DNA from: Acidaminobacter sp964416305
GTDB taxonomy: Bacteria > Bacillota > Clostridia > Peptostreptococcales > Acidaminobacteraceae
DNA: 64,000 nucleotides
NCBI GenBank assembly: GCA_964416305.1
Contig: CAYQDM010000016.1
Location: 25,792-89,791, forward strand
Direction: 5' to 3'
Shown here one piece after another: positions 1 to 8,666 of the stretch. The translations under genes and the position numbers were made by a program. Position 1 is the stretch's first letter; every line of letters begins with the position of its first letter. The notes below the pieces were generated by a model, which saw only the letters and a program-made list of their open reading frames with translations, did no database searches and had not been told where the DNA came from.

Positions 1-396
1 CTCGAAATCGAAAAGAATTCGAAGGAAGGCAAGCTCCTGAAGGAGATCATAAGCGTCCTTGAGGACATCGTCTATGAACTTGACGATATCCAGGAAAACG
101 TCGACGAGATCGACGAGTTTGTCGAAGCGCTGAGCGATGACGTTGCAGACATCGAGGAATCCCTCGAGGACTATGATGACGAATTCGACTCCTTCGAATG
201 CCCGGACTGCGGCGAGGAAATCCTGATCGCTGAAGAAGAGTTCGACGACAATGGCTGCGCAGAAATTGTCTGCCCAGGCTGCGGCAACGAATTTGTTGTC
301 TGTGACGAAGACGAGTGCGACAGCTGCTGTGGCTGCGGCTGCGACGATGACGAAGACGACGACATGGAAGAAATCGATGAGGTGGAAAGCGAGTAA
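1..396 (+). CDS. CD1247-type acidic zinc-ribbon protein (5' end cut by window)
   Basis: An open frame runs from base 1 to a TAA at 394-396, so the N-terminus lies outside the window. The visible 131 residues are very acidic. The first half looks like a helical or coiled-coil segment rich in Glu, Asp, Ile and Leu. It is followed by two CxxC pairs (CPDC and CPGC, about residues 68-96) that could form one zinc ribbon, and a Cys/Asp-rich tail (CDSCCGCGC). This resembles the small conserved Clostridia proteins annotated as CD1247 N-terminal domain-containing. The function is unknown. It ends before a strong terminator and so is probably the last gene of its transcript. Confidence 0.6.
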   Translation, partial: LEIEKNSKEGKLLKEIISVLEDIVYELDDIQENVDEIDEFVEALSDDVADIEESLEDYDDEFDSFECPDCGEEILIAEEEFDDNGCAEIVCPGCGNEFVVCDEDECDSCCGCGCDDDEDDDMEEIDEVESE

Positions 397-481
397 TTTC
401 GCTTGTTCCATTCCAAGCAGTTTCACCAGATCACAAGGAATGTCACAAAAGGGCGTCGAACTCGACGTAAGAAAGCATTTG

Positions 482-528
482 CAAGATTAAAATCTTGGGG
501 CCGTGGGCTGATGCGCCGCGGCCTTTTT
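482..528 (+). terminator. Rho-independent terminator after the zinc-ribbon gene
   Basis: The stem GGCCGTGG (499-506) pairs with CCGCGGCC (516-523) and is followed by five T. A second perfect hairpin, CAAGATT/AATCTTG (482-497), lies directly upstream. Confidence 0.85.
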
Positions 529-530
529 GT

Positions 531-560
531 TTGTACTTCTTTATGCGTTTTTGGTATAAT
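531..560 (+). promoter_or_regulatory. Predicted SigA promoter of the Asp23 gene
   Basis: TATAAT at 555-560 is preceded by TTGTAC at 531-536 with an 18-bp spacer. It sits just after the terminator and about 30 bp before the Asp23 start codon. Confidence 0.6.
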
Positions 561-588
561 GAGGACGTATACGATTGGAGGTTTGAAC

Positions 589-978
589 ATGACTGAAAAC
601 ACCCAGCTTGACGAACTAGAATATGGCAATGTCAATATATCGGATGACGTCATAGGCATCATTTCATCCATTGCAGCGGCAGAAATCACCGGCATCAGCG
701 GCCTCAGCGGCAAGATCACCGAGGACCTGGTGGAAATGCTCGGAAAGAAGAATTTTTCAAAAGGGGTCAAGGTCGAAGTCAAAGAGGACAAGGTCGAAAT
801 CGACCTCAATTTGATCGTCGACTACGGCGTCAAAATCCCGGATGTCTCCTGGAGAGTGCAGGAAAACGTCAAAACGGCCGTCGAATCCATGACCGGCCTC
901 AAAGTCCTGGCGGTCAACGTTCACGTCAACGGCATCAACCTCAAGAAGAAAGAAGAATCACCGGCGAAAGCCGAATAA
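589..978 (+). CDS. Asp23/Gls24 family envelope stress protein
   Basis: The product is a 129-residue protein of the Asp23/Gls24 (alkaline shock, YloU-like) family. These are small cytoplasmic or membrane-associated proteins linked to cell-envelope stress. The family pattern is visible: YGNVNISDDV near the start, then IAAAEITGISGLSG, then the VDYGVKIPDVSWRVQENV block and a NVHVNGI strand. I chose ATG 589 because TTGGAGG lies 8 bases upstream. The open frame reaches back to 403 through the terminator. It lies upstream of nusB, a common arrangement in Firmicutes, but the usual DUF2273 and AmaP partners are not seen. Confidence 0.85.
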   Translation: MTENTQLDELEYGNVNISDDVIGIISSIAAAEITGISGLSGKITEDLVEMLGKKNFSKGVKVEVKEDKVEIDLNLIVDYGVKIPDVSWRVQENVKTAVESMTGLKVLAVNVHVNGINLKKKEESPAKAE

Positions 979-1229
979 GAATAAAATGAAGCTTGATCAC
1001 CAGGGAGGCAATAGTGGACCGGCTCCAAATGCTGCGTTCCACTGCCAGACAAAAGCTGGCATACTGCAGGCGTGCAGGGCACGTACACAATTCGCCAAAG
1101 TATTTGCGAACCAATGCAAATGTTGAGGCGAATTTTTGCCGCCATACTTTGACGTCGCTTTTCGCCGTCTTCGTCGCAGATTCAGCGGCGTCCCAACTCG
1201 TGTGACAATACGGAGGGCTTAAGCAGCTT
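979..1229. other. Intergenic region between asp23-type gene and nusB
   Basis: The 251-bp gap has no ORF that looks real. A 70-codon frame at 993-1205 has no family features. GTGACAAT occurs at 1201-1208, just before the nusB ribosome-binding site CGGAGGG. The same octamer occurs at 5201 and 5229 in the repeats before the PAP2-like gene. Confidence 0.4.
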
Positions 1230-1649
1230 ATGAGCAGAAAACTCGCGCGTGAAATCGCCATGAACGTCCTGTATCAAATGGCCATTCATGAGGATTTCGC
1301 GTCAAAATCTTTCGAAAACTACATTAACGAAAACATGACGGAATCTGACGATCTCAGGTATGTCCACAGTGTCGTCAATGCTTTTGCCGATAATCGTGAA
1401 ACCATCGACATCGCCATAGGCAAATACCTCAAGGGTTGGACTTTTGACCGCCTCGCGAAGCTCGACGTCTCTATCCTGAGACTCGCCACCACCGAGATCT
1501 TCTTTATCGAGGAAGTCAGCACCGCAGTCGCCATCAACGAGGCCGTCAATCTCGCCAAGCGCTTTTCTGACGACGAGACGCCGGGTTTTGTCAACGGGGT
1601 CCTGGGAGAAATGGTCCGTCACGAAGAAGTGACACCTCATGAGCGTTAA
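1230..1649 (+). CDS. nusB: Transcription antitermination factor NusB
   Basis: The 139-residue all-helical protein has the family's usual length. NusB binds boxA RNA with NusE (ribosomal protein S10) and supports antitermination in rRNA operons. Supporting sequence includes the N-terminal SRKLAREIAMNVLYQM, the RLAKLDVSILRLATTEI core, and the C-terminal AINEAVNLAKRFSDDETPGFVNG-type block, which is highly characteristic. ATG 1230 follows GGAGGG. The last 11 bases overlap the start of the Kae1-like gene, so the two are translationally coupled. This opens the conserved Clostridia run nusB to ispA. Confidence 0.96.
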   Translation: MSRKLAREIAMNVLYQMAIHEDFASKSFENYINENMTESDDLRYVHSVVNAFADNRETIDIAIGKYLKGWTFDRLAKLDVSILRLATTEIFFIEEVSTAVAINEAVNLAKRFSDDETPGFVNGVLGEMVRHEEVTPHER

Positions 1650-2661
1650 ACAATTCTTCCTGGGCATCGATACCAGCGCTTATACGACCTCTGTCGCAGT
1701 CGTGGACGAGACGGGGGTTTGTCTATCTGACGCGCGCAGACTGCTGGATGTCAAAGACGGCGAACGCGGGCTGAGGCAATCTGAGGCTTTTTTTCAGCAT
1801 GTCAATCACTTTCCTGAACGTCTTGAGCACGCATTGACAGTGGCCGGCCATCCCAAGCTGTCCGCCATAGCCGTCAGCGCCACCCCAAGAGACATTGAGG
1901 GCAGTTATATGCCAGTCTTTCAGGCCGGCGTCCGCCTGGCAGAAAACCTGTCCGTCGCCCTTGGCGTCCCGCTCTATAAGACAACACATCAGGACGGCCA
2001 TATTATGGCAGGCTGCCAAACTCACCCTGTGCTGCTGGAGCGGCCGTTTCTCGCTGTCCATTTGTCCGGAGGCACCACGGAAATCTTAAGATGCCGCTTT
2101 CTGGGCACAGGATTTCAGGCGGAACTCATTGGGGGCACAAAAGACCTCAGCTTTGGCCAGTTGATCGACCGAATCGGCGTTCACCTCGGTCTCTCTTTTC
2201 CCGCCGGCAAGCCACTGGAAGCCATGATTCTGGAAGCAGAAGACAAGAAAACCCTCAAACCCTGCGCCTTTCCCAAAGTTAAGCCCGCTGCCTGGTTCAA
2301 TCTCTCCGGCCTTGAAAACAAGGCTTACAGTCTGATCGAAGCTGGCAGACAACCCGCAGATGTGGCCGCAGGCCTGATAGACTGCCTGGCCAGAACACTC
2401 TTTGAGGCCGTTAAGACCCTTGAAAGTGATCCAAATCCCGAATTGACTGCGTATAAAGATATCCTGATCATAGGCGGCGTAGCCTCAAATCTCAGACTCA
2501 GAGCGGCACTTGAGCAGGGCTTTAACGCATTGCCGCAGCCTTTGACCGCTCGTTACGCCAGTGTGGCGGATTCCAGCGATAATGCCGTCGGCGTCGCGCT
2601 GATCGCCAAGGCATGCTATCAGCAGGGCAGTCGGATCAGCAGCCAGACTGCCGGTGACTAA
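1639..2661 (+). CDS. Kae1/TsaD-like domain protein (O-sialoglycoprotein endopeptidase family paralog)
   Basis: The 340-residue ASKHA-fold protein is related to TsaD/Kae1, the catalytic subunit of tRNA t6A synthesis. The start FFLGIDTSAYTTSVAVVD carries the phosphate-1 loop, and THQDGH supplies the HxxxH metal site. LSGGTTEI and IGGVASN correspond to later nucleotide-binding loops. In Clostridia this nusB-xseA neighbour is usually a paralog of the true tsaD, which sits elsewhere with tsaB and tsaE, so I do not assign t6A synthesis. It overlaps nusB by 11 bases, and a 138-bp gap leads to xseA. Confidence 0.8.
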   Translation: MSVKQFFLGIDTSAYTTSVAVVDETGVCLSDARRLLDVKDGERGLRQSEAFFQHVNHFPERLEHALTVAGHPKLSAIAVSATPRDIEGSYMPVFQAGVRLAENLSVALGVPLYKTTHQDGHIMAGCQTHPVLLERPFLAVHLSGGTTEILRCRFLGTGFQAELIGGTKDLSFGQLIDRIGVHLGLSFPAGKPLEAMILEAEDKKTLKPCAFPKVKPAAWFNLSGLENKAYSLIEAGRQPADVAAGLIDCLARTLFEAVKTLESDPNPELTAYKDILIIGGVASNLRLRAALEQGFNALPQPLTARYASVADSSDNAVGVALIAKACYQQGSRISSQTAGD

Positions 2662-2799
2662 ACATCTGGACCGGAATATCAGTCTGCGGCCCGAACTCCG
2701 GCATAAAACCTGCTGATAACGCAAGCCCGACTTCCCCAGATTTCCAACGACTTCCCACGATTTATGGAACCACATTCAGACGGAGGTGGCCATTCCCCT

Positions 2800-4011
2800 A
2801 TGAAGCTTAGACCCTTAAAGGTCGCTGAAGTCAACAATTACATCAAGCAGCTCATGAACCGCGATCCCATCCTGCACCACTTGACAGTGGAAGGGGAGAT
2901 CTCCAACTTCAAAAAACATTCCAGCGGACACCTATACTTTACACTGAAGGACGGCGAAGCCCGCCTCAGCTGCGTGATGTTCCGCTCAGATACAATTCTC
3001 AGCCAGATCGACCTCTCAGACGGCATGATGGTGGCCTGTACCGGCAATATCTCCATTTACGAACGCGACGGCCGCTACCAGCTGTACGTCAGAACCGTCG
3101 AGCGCCTGGGCGTAGGCGACCTCTACCAGCGCTTCGAGGCCCTAAAGACTGAACTGGCCGCCCTTGGCTATTTTGACCCAAAACATAAAAAGCCCATTCC
3201 CGAGCTTCCGGAGCGCATTGCCGTGGTCACATCACCGACCGGCGCCGCCATCCAGGACATCCTCAACGTGGGCTTCAGGCGTTCCCGCCTCCCGGAAGTC
3301 ATCCTTCTGCCGGCTGCGGTTCAGGGTGAAGGCGCCGCTGCGTCCATTGCGAGGGCCATCCGCTACGCCAATGAAAAGAAGTTGGCCGATGTTCTCCTGA
3401 TCGGCCGAGGCGGCGGTTCCATAGAAGAGCTCTGGGCCTTCAATGAGCGCATTGTAGCGGAAGCCATCCATGATTCTGAAATTCCAGTTGTCTCGGCCGT
3501 AGGGCATGAGACGGACTTTACCATATCGGATTTTGTGAGCGATCAGCGGGTACCGACACCATCGGCAGGGGCAGAGCTTTTGTTCCCAAGCGACAAAATG
3601 CTGGTGAGCGAACTCACAAGCAGCTTAAACCGCATGCACGCCAAACTCGCCGCAAGGCTCATGACACTGCGGCACGACATCGAGCGTCACTCGCCCCAGT
3701 CCGAACTGAAGCGGCTGCAGGACGGCTTGAATCAGAAGCGCATGACCCTGGACTACGAACGGGATCACCTGGACCAGAGCCTTCAGAACCGCCTCAGGCG
3801 CGAGAAAACCGCGCTGTCAGAACTTGGGGCAGCGCTGAACGCGCTGTCGCCGCTGGGTGTCCTGGGACGGGGTTACGCGGTCCTGACGGATCCGTCCGGA
3901 CGTGCTGTGGATGAAGTTTCCAAAGCACAGCCCGGCCAGAAACTGAAGGCCAAACTCAGAGACGGCGTCCTGGACGTCACCGTCGAAGCCATTACAAAGG
4001 AGGCTCACTAG
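2800..4011 (+). CDS. xseA: Exodeoxyribonuclease VII large subunit
   Basis: The 403-residue large subunit of ExoVII degrades single-stranded DNA in both directions, together with XseB. The N-terminal OB fold covers about residues 5-100 (KVAEVNNYIKQL, VEGEISNFKKHSSGHLYFTLKD). The catalytic domain has VVTSPTGAAIQDI, GRGGGSIEELWAFN and SAVGHETDFTISDFV, and a helical C-terminal region ends with GRGYAVL. ATG 2800 was chosen because GGAGGTGG lies at 2782-2789; the frame also extends upstream to 2764. A copy of ACCATCGGC (3558-3566) encodes the conserved PTPSAGAE stretch, so that copy may be coincidental. It is translationally close to xseB. Confidence 0.96.
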   Translation: MKLRPLKVAEVNNYIKQLMNRDPILHHLTVEGEISNFKKHSSGHLYFTLKDGEARLSCVMFRSDTILSQIDLSDGMMVACTGNISIYERDGRYQLYVRTVERLGVGDLYQRFEALKTELAALGYFDPKHKKPIPELPERIAVVTSPTGAAIQDILNVGFRRSRLPEVILLPAAVQGEGAAASIARAIRYANEKKLADVLLIGRGGGSIEELWAFNERIVAEAIHDSEIPVVSAVGHETDFTISDFVSDQRVPTPSAGAELLFPSDKMLVSELTSSLNRMHAKLAARLMTLRHDIERHSPQSELKRLQDGLNQKRMTLDYERDHLDQSLQNRLRREKTALSELGAALNALSPLGVLGRGYAVLTDPSGRAVDEVSKAQPGQKLKAKLRDGVLDVTVEAITKEAH

Positions 4012-4016
4012 AAGCC

Positions 4017-4256
4017 ATGCCTAAAGCAGCGAAAGCCAACCAAACCCTTGAGGAAAAACTTGAGACTCTGAGAAAAATTACCGCGACACTGGAAAAAGGT
4101 GATCAACCCCTGGACAAAGCTTTGGCGGAGTTCGAAACGGGTGTCGCCCTTTACCGTGACTGCCTCAGCATGATTGAAGACGCTGAGCGCCGGGTCAGGA
4201 TTCTCACAGGGGAGGAACTGAAGCCCTTTGATCAAACCTCGGAGGTGGAGGAATGA
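4017..4256 (+). CDS. xseB: Exodeoxyribonuclease VII small subunit
   Basis: The 79-residue helical protein pairs with XseA to form ExoVII. The family pattern is clear: LEEKLETLRKITATLEKGD, then LDKALAEFETGVALYRDC, then a C-terminal helix with RVRILTGEE. The ribosome-binding site AAAGGAGG overlaps the end of xseA, and the gene's stop overlaps the ispA start as ATGA (4253-4256). Cotranscription with both neighbours is very likely. Confidence 0.95.
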   Translation: MPKAAKANQTLEEKLETLRKITATLEKGDQPLDKALAEFETGVALYRDCLSMIEDAERRVRILTGEELKPFDQTSEVEE

Positions 4257-5149
4257 CTCAATTTTTAAAACAATTTGAATTGAAAGCGGAGCAGATGGAC
4301 GCCTACCTGAACGGCTATTTCATCCGCAGCGACAATAAATTTATCGAGAAGATCAACAAGGCCATGCGTTACAGCCTGACGGCTTCCGGCAAGCGGCTGA
4401 GACCGCTTCTCCTCATGGAGTTCTGCAGGCTCTTCGGAGGCACCGAGGAAGATGCCGTGGACTTCGCGGCCTCCATTGAGATGATCCATACCTATTCCCT
4501 CATTCACGACGACCTTCCGGCAATGGACAATGACGACCTGCGCCGTGGCAAACCGACGAATCACATTATCTTTGGTGAGGCAACGGCCATTTTGGCAGGG
4601 GACGCACTTCTGAACTACGCCTACGAGAATATGCTCAGCAAGGCACTTCAGGATCCGGCCAAGATGCAGCGCTATGTTCATGCAGCGAAAGTCATTGCGG
4701 AAAAATCCGGGTGTCGGGGGATGATCCTGGGGCAGGTAGCGGATATTATGTGCGAAGGTGAGCCTATTGGTGTCGAAACCCTGGATTACGTCAACTTACA
4801 TAAGACGGGGGATTTGATCAAGGCAGCCATGATGGCAGGTGCCATTATTGGAGGTGCCGGAAAGGAAGCCCTTGGCAAAGTGGAAACCATAGGACTTAAC
4901 ATTGGCATGGCGTTCCAAATCGTGGATGACATCCTCGATATCGAGAGCACCGCAGCCGCTATGGGCAAGCCTCGCGGCAGCGACCTGCGCAATGATAAGA
5001 CCACTTATCCAATGCTGCTGGGATCTGATGTTTCGAAGAAAATTGTCAAAGAGCGGGTAGATCACGCCATTTCAATTCTGAATGAGTTCGAAGGTGATAC
5101 GTCCTTCCTCGAGGCACTGTTCAAATATCTGTGTTATAGGGATAAATAA
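4253..5149 (+). CDS. ispA: Farnesyl/geranyl diphosphate synthase (polyprenyl synthetase)
   Basis: The 298-residue trans-prenyltransferase condenses isopentenyl diphosphate with allylic diphosphates, feeding undecaprenyl and quinone-type lipids. It has the first aspartate-rich motif DDLPAMDNDD (about residues 86-95), the second motif DDILD (about 226-230), SGKRLRP near the N-terminus, and GSDLRNDKTTYP near the C-terminus. It starts inside the xseB stop (ATGA). With dxs 770 bp downstream and ispH at 34.5 kb, it belongs to the methylerythritol-phosphate route. The C-terminus is slightly shorter and less regular than usual. Confidence 0.94.
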   Translation: MTQFLKQFELKAEQMDAYLNGYFIRSDNKFIEKINKAMRYSLTASGKRLRPLLLMEFCRLFGGTEEDAVDFAASIEMIHTYSLIHDDLPAMDNDDLRRGKPTNHIIFGEATAILAGDALLNYAYENMLSKALQDPAKMQRYVHAAKVIAEKSGCRGMILGQVADIMCEGEPIGVETLDYVNLHKTGDLIKAAMMAGAIIGGAGKEALGKVETIGLNIGMAFQIVDDILDIESTAAAMGKPRGSDLRNDKTTYPMLLGSDVSKKIVKERVDHAISILNEFEGDTSFLEALFKYLCYRDK

Positions 5150-5183
5150 AGTGATCTGTCAAGCCACAAAAGGATCGTCTGAT

Positions 5184-5262
5184 AAGGTGACCAACGAAGC
5201 GTGACAATAAAAGCGTGATAATTGAAAAGTGACAATATAAGAGTGACAAAAGAGGGGTGAGT
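5184..5262 (+). repeat. Six-copy 14-bp tandem repeat before the PAP2-like gene
   Basis: GTGA recurs at 5187, 5201, 5215, 5229, 5243 and 5257, exactly 14 bp apart. The consensus is about AAGNGTGACAATAA. The last unit merges with the ribosome-binding site of the next gene. It may be a set of protein-binding sites or simply slipped-strand repeats. Confidence 0.75.
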
Positions 5263-5264
5263 CC

Positions 5265-5708
5265 ATGTCCTTTTTTCCAGGCATCGTCAACAACCGAATG
5301 TTCCAGGTGGCCTTTGTCAGCTGGTTTATAGCTCAGGCACTGAAAGTCATTTTGACGCTGATCATCGATCGAAAACTCAACTTGTCCCGGATGATCGGGT
5401 CCGGCGGCATGCCAAGCTCTCACAGCTCACTGGTAATGGGACTTTCCACAGCGGTTGGCCTTCACTTAGGCTGGGATTCGCCTTTATATGCTGTTGCGCT
5501 GGTGACCAGTCTGGTGGTTATGTATGACGCCAGCGGCGTCAGGCGGTCCGTGGGCATTCAGGCGGCTATACTCAACCAGATCATCGAGGACGCTTACCAG
5601 CACAAGCCTTTCAGCCAGGATAAACTGAAGGAACTGATCGGGCACACGCCTTACGAAGTCTTTGCAGGCGCCATTTTGGGCATAGTCGTGGCCAATGTGA
5701 TGATTTAA
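5265..5708 (+). CDS. Divergent PAP2 (DUF212) family membrane protein
   Basis: The 147-residue membrane protein belongs to the divergent PAP2/DUF212 family, a relative of acid phosphatase/vanadium peroxidase proteins. The motif SGGMPSSHSSLVMGLS (about residues 46-61) carries the family histidine. YDASGVRRSVGIQA follows, and GHTPYEVFAGAILGI near the C-terminus is typical. About three or four hydrophobic segments are visible. Its physiological substrate is not known. It lies between ispA and dxs, as in many Firmicutes, which suggests a link with polyprenyl-phosphate metabolism, but this is inference. The start ATG follows GAGGGG. Confidence 0.85.
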   Translation: MSFFPGIVNNRMFQVAFVSWFIAQALKVILTLIIDRKLNLSRMIGSGGMPSSHSSLVMGLSTAVGLHLGWDSPLYAVALVTSLVVMYDASGVRRSVGIQAAILNQIIEDAYQHKPFSQDKLKELIGHTPYEVFAGAILGIVVANVMI

Positions 5709-5775
5709 CAACAAGGCTTTCAAATAAATAAGAAATATATGGTATTTTTGTAGTGTGTTTTGCAATCAATTGTTC

Positions 5776-5881
5776 TATAATAGAGATAGCAGATTTAGTG
5801 CTTTGCTGCTTGAAAGTATGCTAACTTAGATTAAATTAATTTGACATCGGTTAAACCTCAAGCCAGGACCTCTCGTCCTGG
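5776..5881 (+). promoter_or_regulatory. Predicted dxs promoter and leader hairpin
   Basis: TATAAT at 5776-5781 gives a plausible -10, but the -35 is weak. The leader contains a short hairpin, CCAGGAC/GTCCTGG, near 5863-5881, with no T-run. It sits just before the dxs ribosome-binding site. Confidence 0.4.
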
Positions 5882-5914
5882 CAAATTCTGTCTTATCTGA
5901 AAGGTCGGAAGTCC

Positions 5915-7858
5915 ATGCGACACCTGGATCACATCCAGTCCCCGGCGGACTTGAAAAAGCTCTCCGAGGCGGAACTCAAAATATTAGCCATAGAAATTCG
6001 TCAATTTCTGCTCGAATCCCTGTCGAAAACCGGCGGCCATCTGGCTTCCAACCTGGGTATTGTCGAGCTGACCATAGCGCTTCACAAGGTCTTTAACTCC
6101 CCGGAGGACAAGATCATTTTTGACGTTGGCCACCAGGGCTACGTCCACAAACTGCTGACCGGGCGCCGGGACCAGTTTCCAACCCTGCGCCAGCTGGACG
6201 GAATGAGCGGTTTTTTGAAGCGCTCAGAATCCGAGCATGACGCTTTTGAAGCCGGCCACAGCAGCACCTCGCTGTCCGCAGCCCTCGGCTTCGCCAAGGC
6301 GCGTTCTCTGAAAGGCACAAAAGAGAATGTCATAGCGGTGATCGGTGACGGCGCCCTCACCGGCGGCATGGCCTTTGAGGCCCTGAATCACATTGGACAT
6401 GACCGTGAAAAGGTCATCATCATTCTCAATGACAATGAAATGTCGATCTCTGAAAACGTCGGAGGTCTGTCAAAATATCTGGACCGGATTCGCACCAGCA
6501 ATAACTACTATAAGCTGAAGGGTGAGACCGAATTCATCCTTGGAAAAGTCCCGGGTGTGGGCGGCGCCATGGCCAGAGGCCTCAAGCGCCTCAAGGGTTC
6601 CGTCAAATATTTCTTTGTACCGGGGATGCTCTTTGAAGATCTGGGCATCACCTACATTGGACCGGTGGACGGTCACGACCTGGATGTTCTGACACATTCC
6701 CTGAAGCGGGCTAAAGAAGCTAATGACGGGCCAATCCTGATCCATGTCTTGACGAAGAAAGGCAAGGGCTTTCTGCCTGCTGAGCTGGACCCGGACAAAT
6801 ACCATGGTGTTGGCAAATTTTCACTTTCCAAGGGGGTCTCCGAGCTTCCTGCAGTCAAATCCCTGTCTCAAACCTTTGGGGACACACTGACGACCCTTGC
6901 GGCTAGTGATCAGCGCATTGTCGCCTTAACAGCGGCCATGTGTGACGGCACAGGCCTTGAAAGCTTCAGAGCCTGCTACCCTAAGCGCTTTTTTGACGTA
7001 GGCATTGCAGAGCAGCATGCTGTCACATTGTCTGCCTCATTGGCGGCCGCCGGCATGAAGCCGGTGTTCGCAGTCTATTCGACCTTCCTGCAGCGCGCGT
7101 ACGACCAGGTTCTACACGACGTCTGCATTCAGAATGCCAATGTGACGCTGGCTGTGGACCGTGCCGGTCTGGTCGGCCAGGACGGCGAAACCCACCACGG
7201 GATGTTCGATTTGTCCTTCCTGCAGCCCCTCCCCAATATGGCCATTTATTCCCCTAAAGACGCAGACGAGCTGGAAGCGACACTGGCCTTTGTCATGAAA
7301 CGCGAGTCCGGCCCGGTCACTGTCCGCTATCCAAGAGGCGCCGCATCGACCCTGATGCCCTTTAAAGGCAGTGTGGACGCTCCGTTCGTCGAGCGAGACG
7401 AAGGTGACGACTTTGCCCTGATTGCCGTAGGCAACGTTTTCTCCAATGCCTTGGAAGCCTTTGAAAGTCTCAATGCACAGGGCTATCGGGGAAAACTGAT
7501 CAATCCTAGGCGCTTAAAGCCTTTAGCCGTAGATGCCTTAACCCAATGTATTGGAGAGGCACGGGCAATATTCACTTTGGAAGACAATGTTCTGACCGGC
7601 GGATTTGGCGAACGGATTACACTGACGCTGGACGTCAAACGCTATAAGGTCATCAACTTTGCTGTACCTGATGCCTTTGTGGGTCATGGTTCCATACCTC
7701 AGCTGCATGAACAGCTGGGGCTTTCCGGCAAAAAGGTCGCTGCGCGTATAGGTGAAGCTTTGATCGCAGCGCAGGGAACAGCTCAAGGGATGGGTCAGGA
7801 AACCAAAGGAAAAACCTCAGCGGATTTGGCACAGGCGAGCGGGGTGGACTATGAGTAA
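5915..7858 (+). CDS. dxs: 1-deoxy-D-xylulose-5-phosphate synthase
   Basis: The 647-residue thiamine-diphosphate enzyme condenses pyruvate and glyceraldehyde 3-phosphate, the first step of the methylerythritol-phosphate pathway. The N-terminal domain has GGHLASNLGIVELT, the TPP site GDGALTGGMAFEALN (about 144-158) and DNEMSISENVGGL. The central domain has VGIAEQHAVTLSA, and DRAGLVGQDGETHHG follows. The C-terminal transketolase domain ends with an extra 20-residue polar tail. The last 8 bases overlap tlyA. The ribosome-binding site GAAAGG precedes ATG 5915. Confidence 0.97.
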   Translation: MRHLDHIQSPADLKKLSEAELKILAIEIRQFLLESLSKTGGHLASNLGIVELTIALHKVFNSPEDKIIFDVGHQGYVHKLLTGRRDQFPTLRQLDGMSGFLKRSESEHDAFEAGHSSTSLSAALGFAKARSLKGTKENVIAVIGDGALTGGMAFEALNHIGHDREKVIIILNDNEMSISENVGGLSKYLDRIRTSNNYYKLKGETEFILGKVPGVGGAMARGLKRLKGSVKYFFVPGMLFEDLGITYIGPVDGHDLDVLTHSLKRAKEANDGPILIHVLTKKGKGFLPAELDPDKYHGVGKFSLSKGVSELPAVKSLSQTFGDTLTTLAASDQRIVALTAAMCDGTGLESFRACYPKRFFDVGIAEQHAVTLSASLAAAGMKPVFAVYSTFLQRAYDQVLHDVCIQNANVTLAVDRAGLVGQDGETHHGMFDLSFLQPLPNMAIYSPKDADELEATLAFVMKRESGPVTVRYPRGAASTLMPFKGSVDAPFVERDEGDDFALIAVGNVFSNALEAFESLNAQGYRGKLINPRRLKPLAVDALTQCIGEARAIFTLEDNVLTGGFGERITLTLDVKRYKVINFAVPDAFVGHGSIPQLHEQLGLSGKKVAARIGEALIAAQGTAQGMGQETKGKTSADLAQASGVDYE

Positions 7859-8666
7859 AGCGCGTTTGGATGTGCGGCTGGTTGAAGACGGTTTTTTTGA
7901 GTCCAGAGAGAAAGCTAAAGGCGCCATTATGGCAGGGATCATTCTGGTGGACGGCCAAGTCGTAGATAAGGCAGGGACGCTGATTAAAGAAACCTCTGTG
8001 GTGGAAATGAAAGGCGCTGCGCTGAAGTATGTAAGCCGGGGCGGGCTAAAACTGGAAAAAGCGGTTGAAACCTATGGCTTGGAACTGACTGGTAAGCGTT
8101 GCATGGATATAGGTGCCTCCACAGGCGGATTTACAGACTGCATGCTGCAAAACGGCGCATCACTGGTTTACGCTGTGGACGTCGGTTATGGCCAGCTGGA
8201 CTGGAAGCTCCGAAGCGACGAACGGGTTGTGAACATGGAGCGGACTAACGCCCGGCATCTCACCCTGGAAAGTGTCGGGGGAGAACCGGTGGATTTCATT
8301 TCAGTTGATGTGGCTTTTATTTCATTAAAACTGATTTTTCCTGTAATGAAGGTATTGTTGGCTGACCAGGGTGAGACCGTGTACCTGATTAAACCCCAGT
8401 TTGAAGCGGGACGTGAATCCGTGGGCAAGCACGGGGTAGTAAGAGATCCCGAGATCCATAAACAGGTGCTTCTCAGTGTAATTGGCGAGGCAGAAAAAAT
8501 GGGTCTTTATACGGTCAAACTCACCTATTCGCCTATTAAAGGGCCTAAAGGAAACGTTGAGTTTTTATGCTACGCGACACGTGACGAAGCAAGAGTGGAC
8601 CGTCTGAATGTTGATGATGCTTATGTTTCAAACTTAGTGGCAGAAACCCATCAGTCCCTGGGCTAA
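7851..8666 (+). CDS. tlyA: TlyA family S4/FtsJ-type rRNA 2'-O-methyltransferase
   Basis: The 271-residue protein has an N-terminal S4 RNA-binding domain (ARLDVRLVEDGFFESREKAK) and an FtsJ-like methyltransferase domain. The SAM-binding motif is DIGASTGGFTDCML (about residues 86-99), followed by VYAVDVGYGQLDWKLR and LIKPQFEAGRE. Some TlyA proteins 2'-O-methylate rRNA cytidines and others are called hemolysins; methyltransferase activity is the better supported reading. It overlaps dxs by 8 bases. In many Clostridia a NAD kinase gene follows, but here the next gene is argR after a 268-bp gap. Confidence 0.93.
   Translation: MSKARLDVRLVEDGFFESREKAKGAIMAGIILVDGQVVDKAGTLIKETSVVEMKGAALKYVSRGGLKLEKAVETYGLELTGKRCMDIGASTGGFTDCMLQNGASLVYAVDVGYGQLDWKLRSDERVVNMERTNARHLTLESVGGEPVDFISVDVAFISLKLIFPVMKVLLADQGETVYLIKPQFEAGRESVGKHGVVRDPEIHKQVLLSVIGEAEKMGLYTVKLTYSPIKGPKGNVEFLCYATRDEARVDRLNVDDAYVSNLVAETHQSLG

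Noticed and set aside
993..1205. 70-codon ORF between the Asp23 gene and nusB
   Set aside because: No ribosome-binding site match that fits, no family features, and biased composition. It is likely a chance frame.
3558..3566. xseA copy of the ACCATCGGC motif as independent evidence
   Set aside because: It encodes the conserved PTPSA stretch of ExoVII, so protein constraint could explain it. The same caution applies to the pdp copy at 15966.
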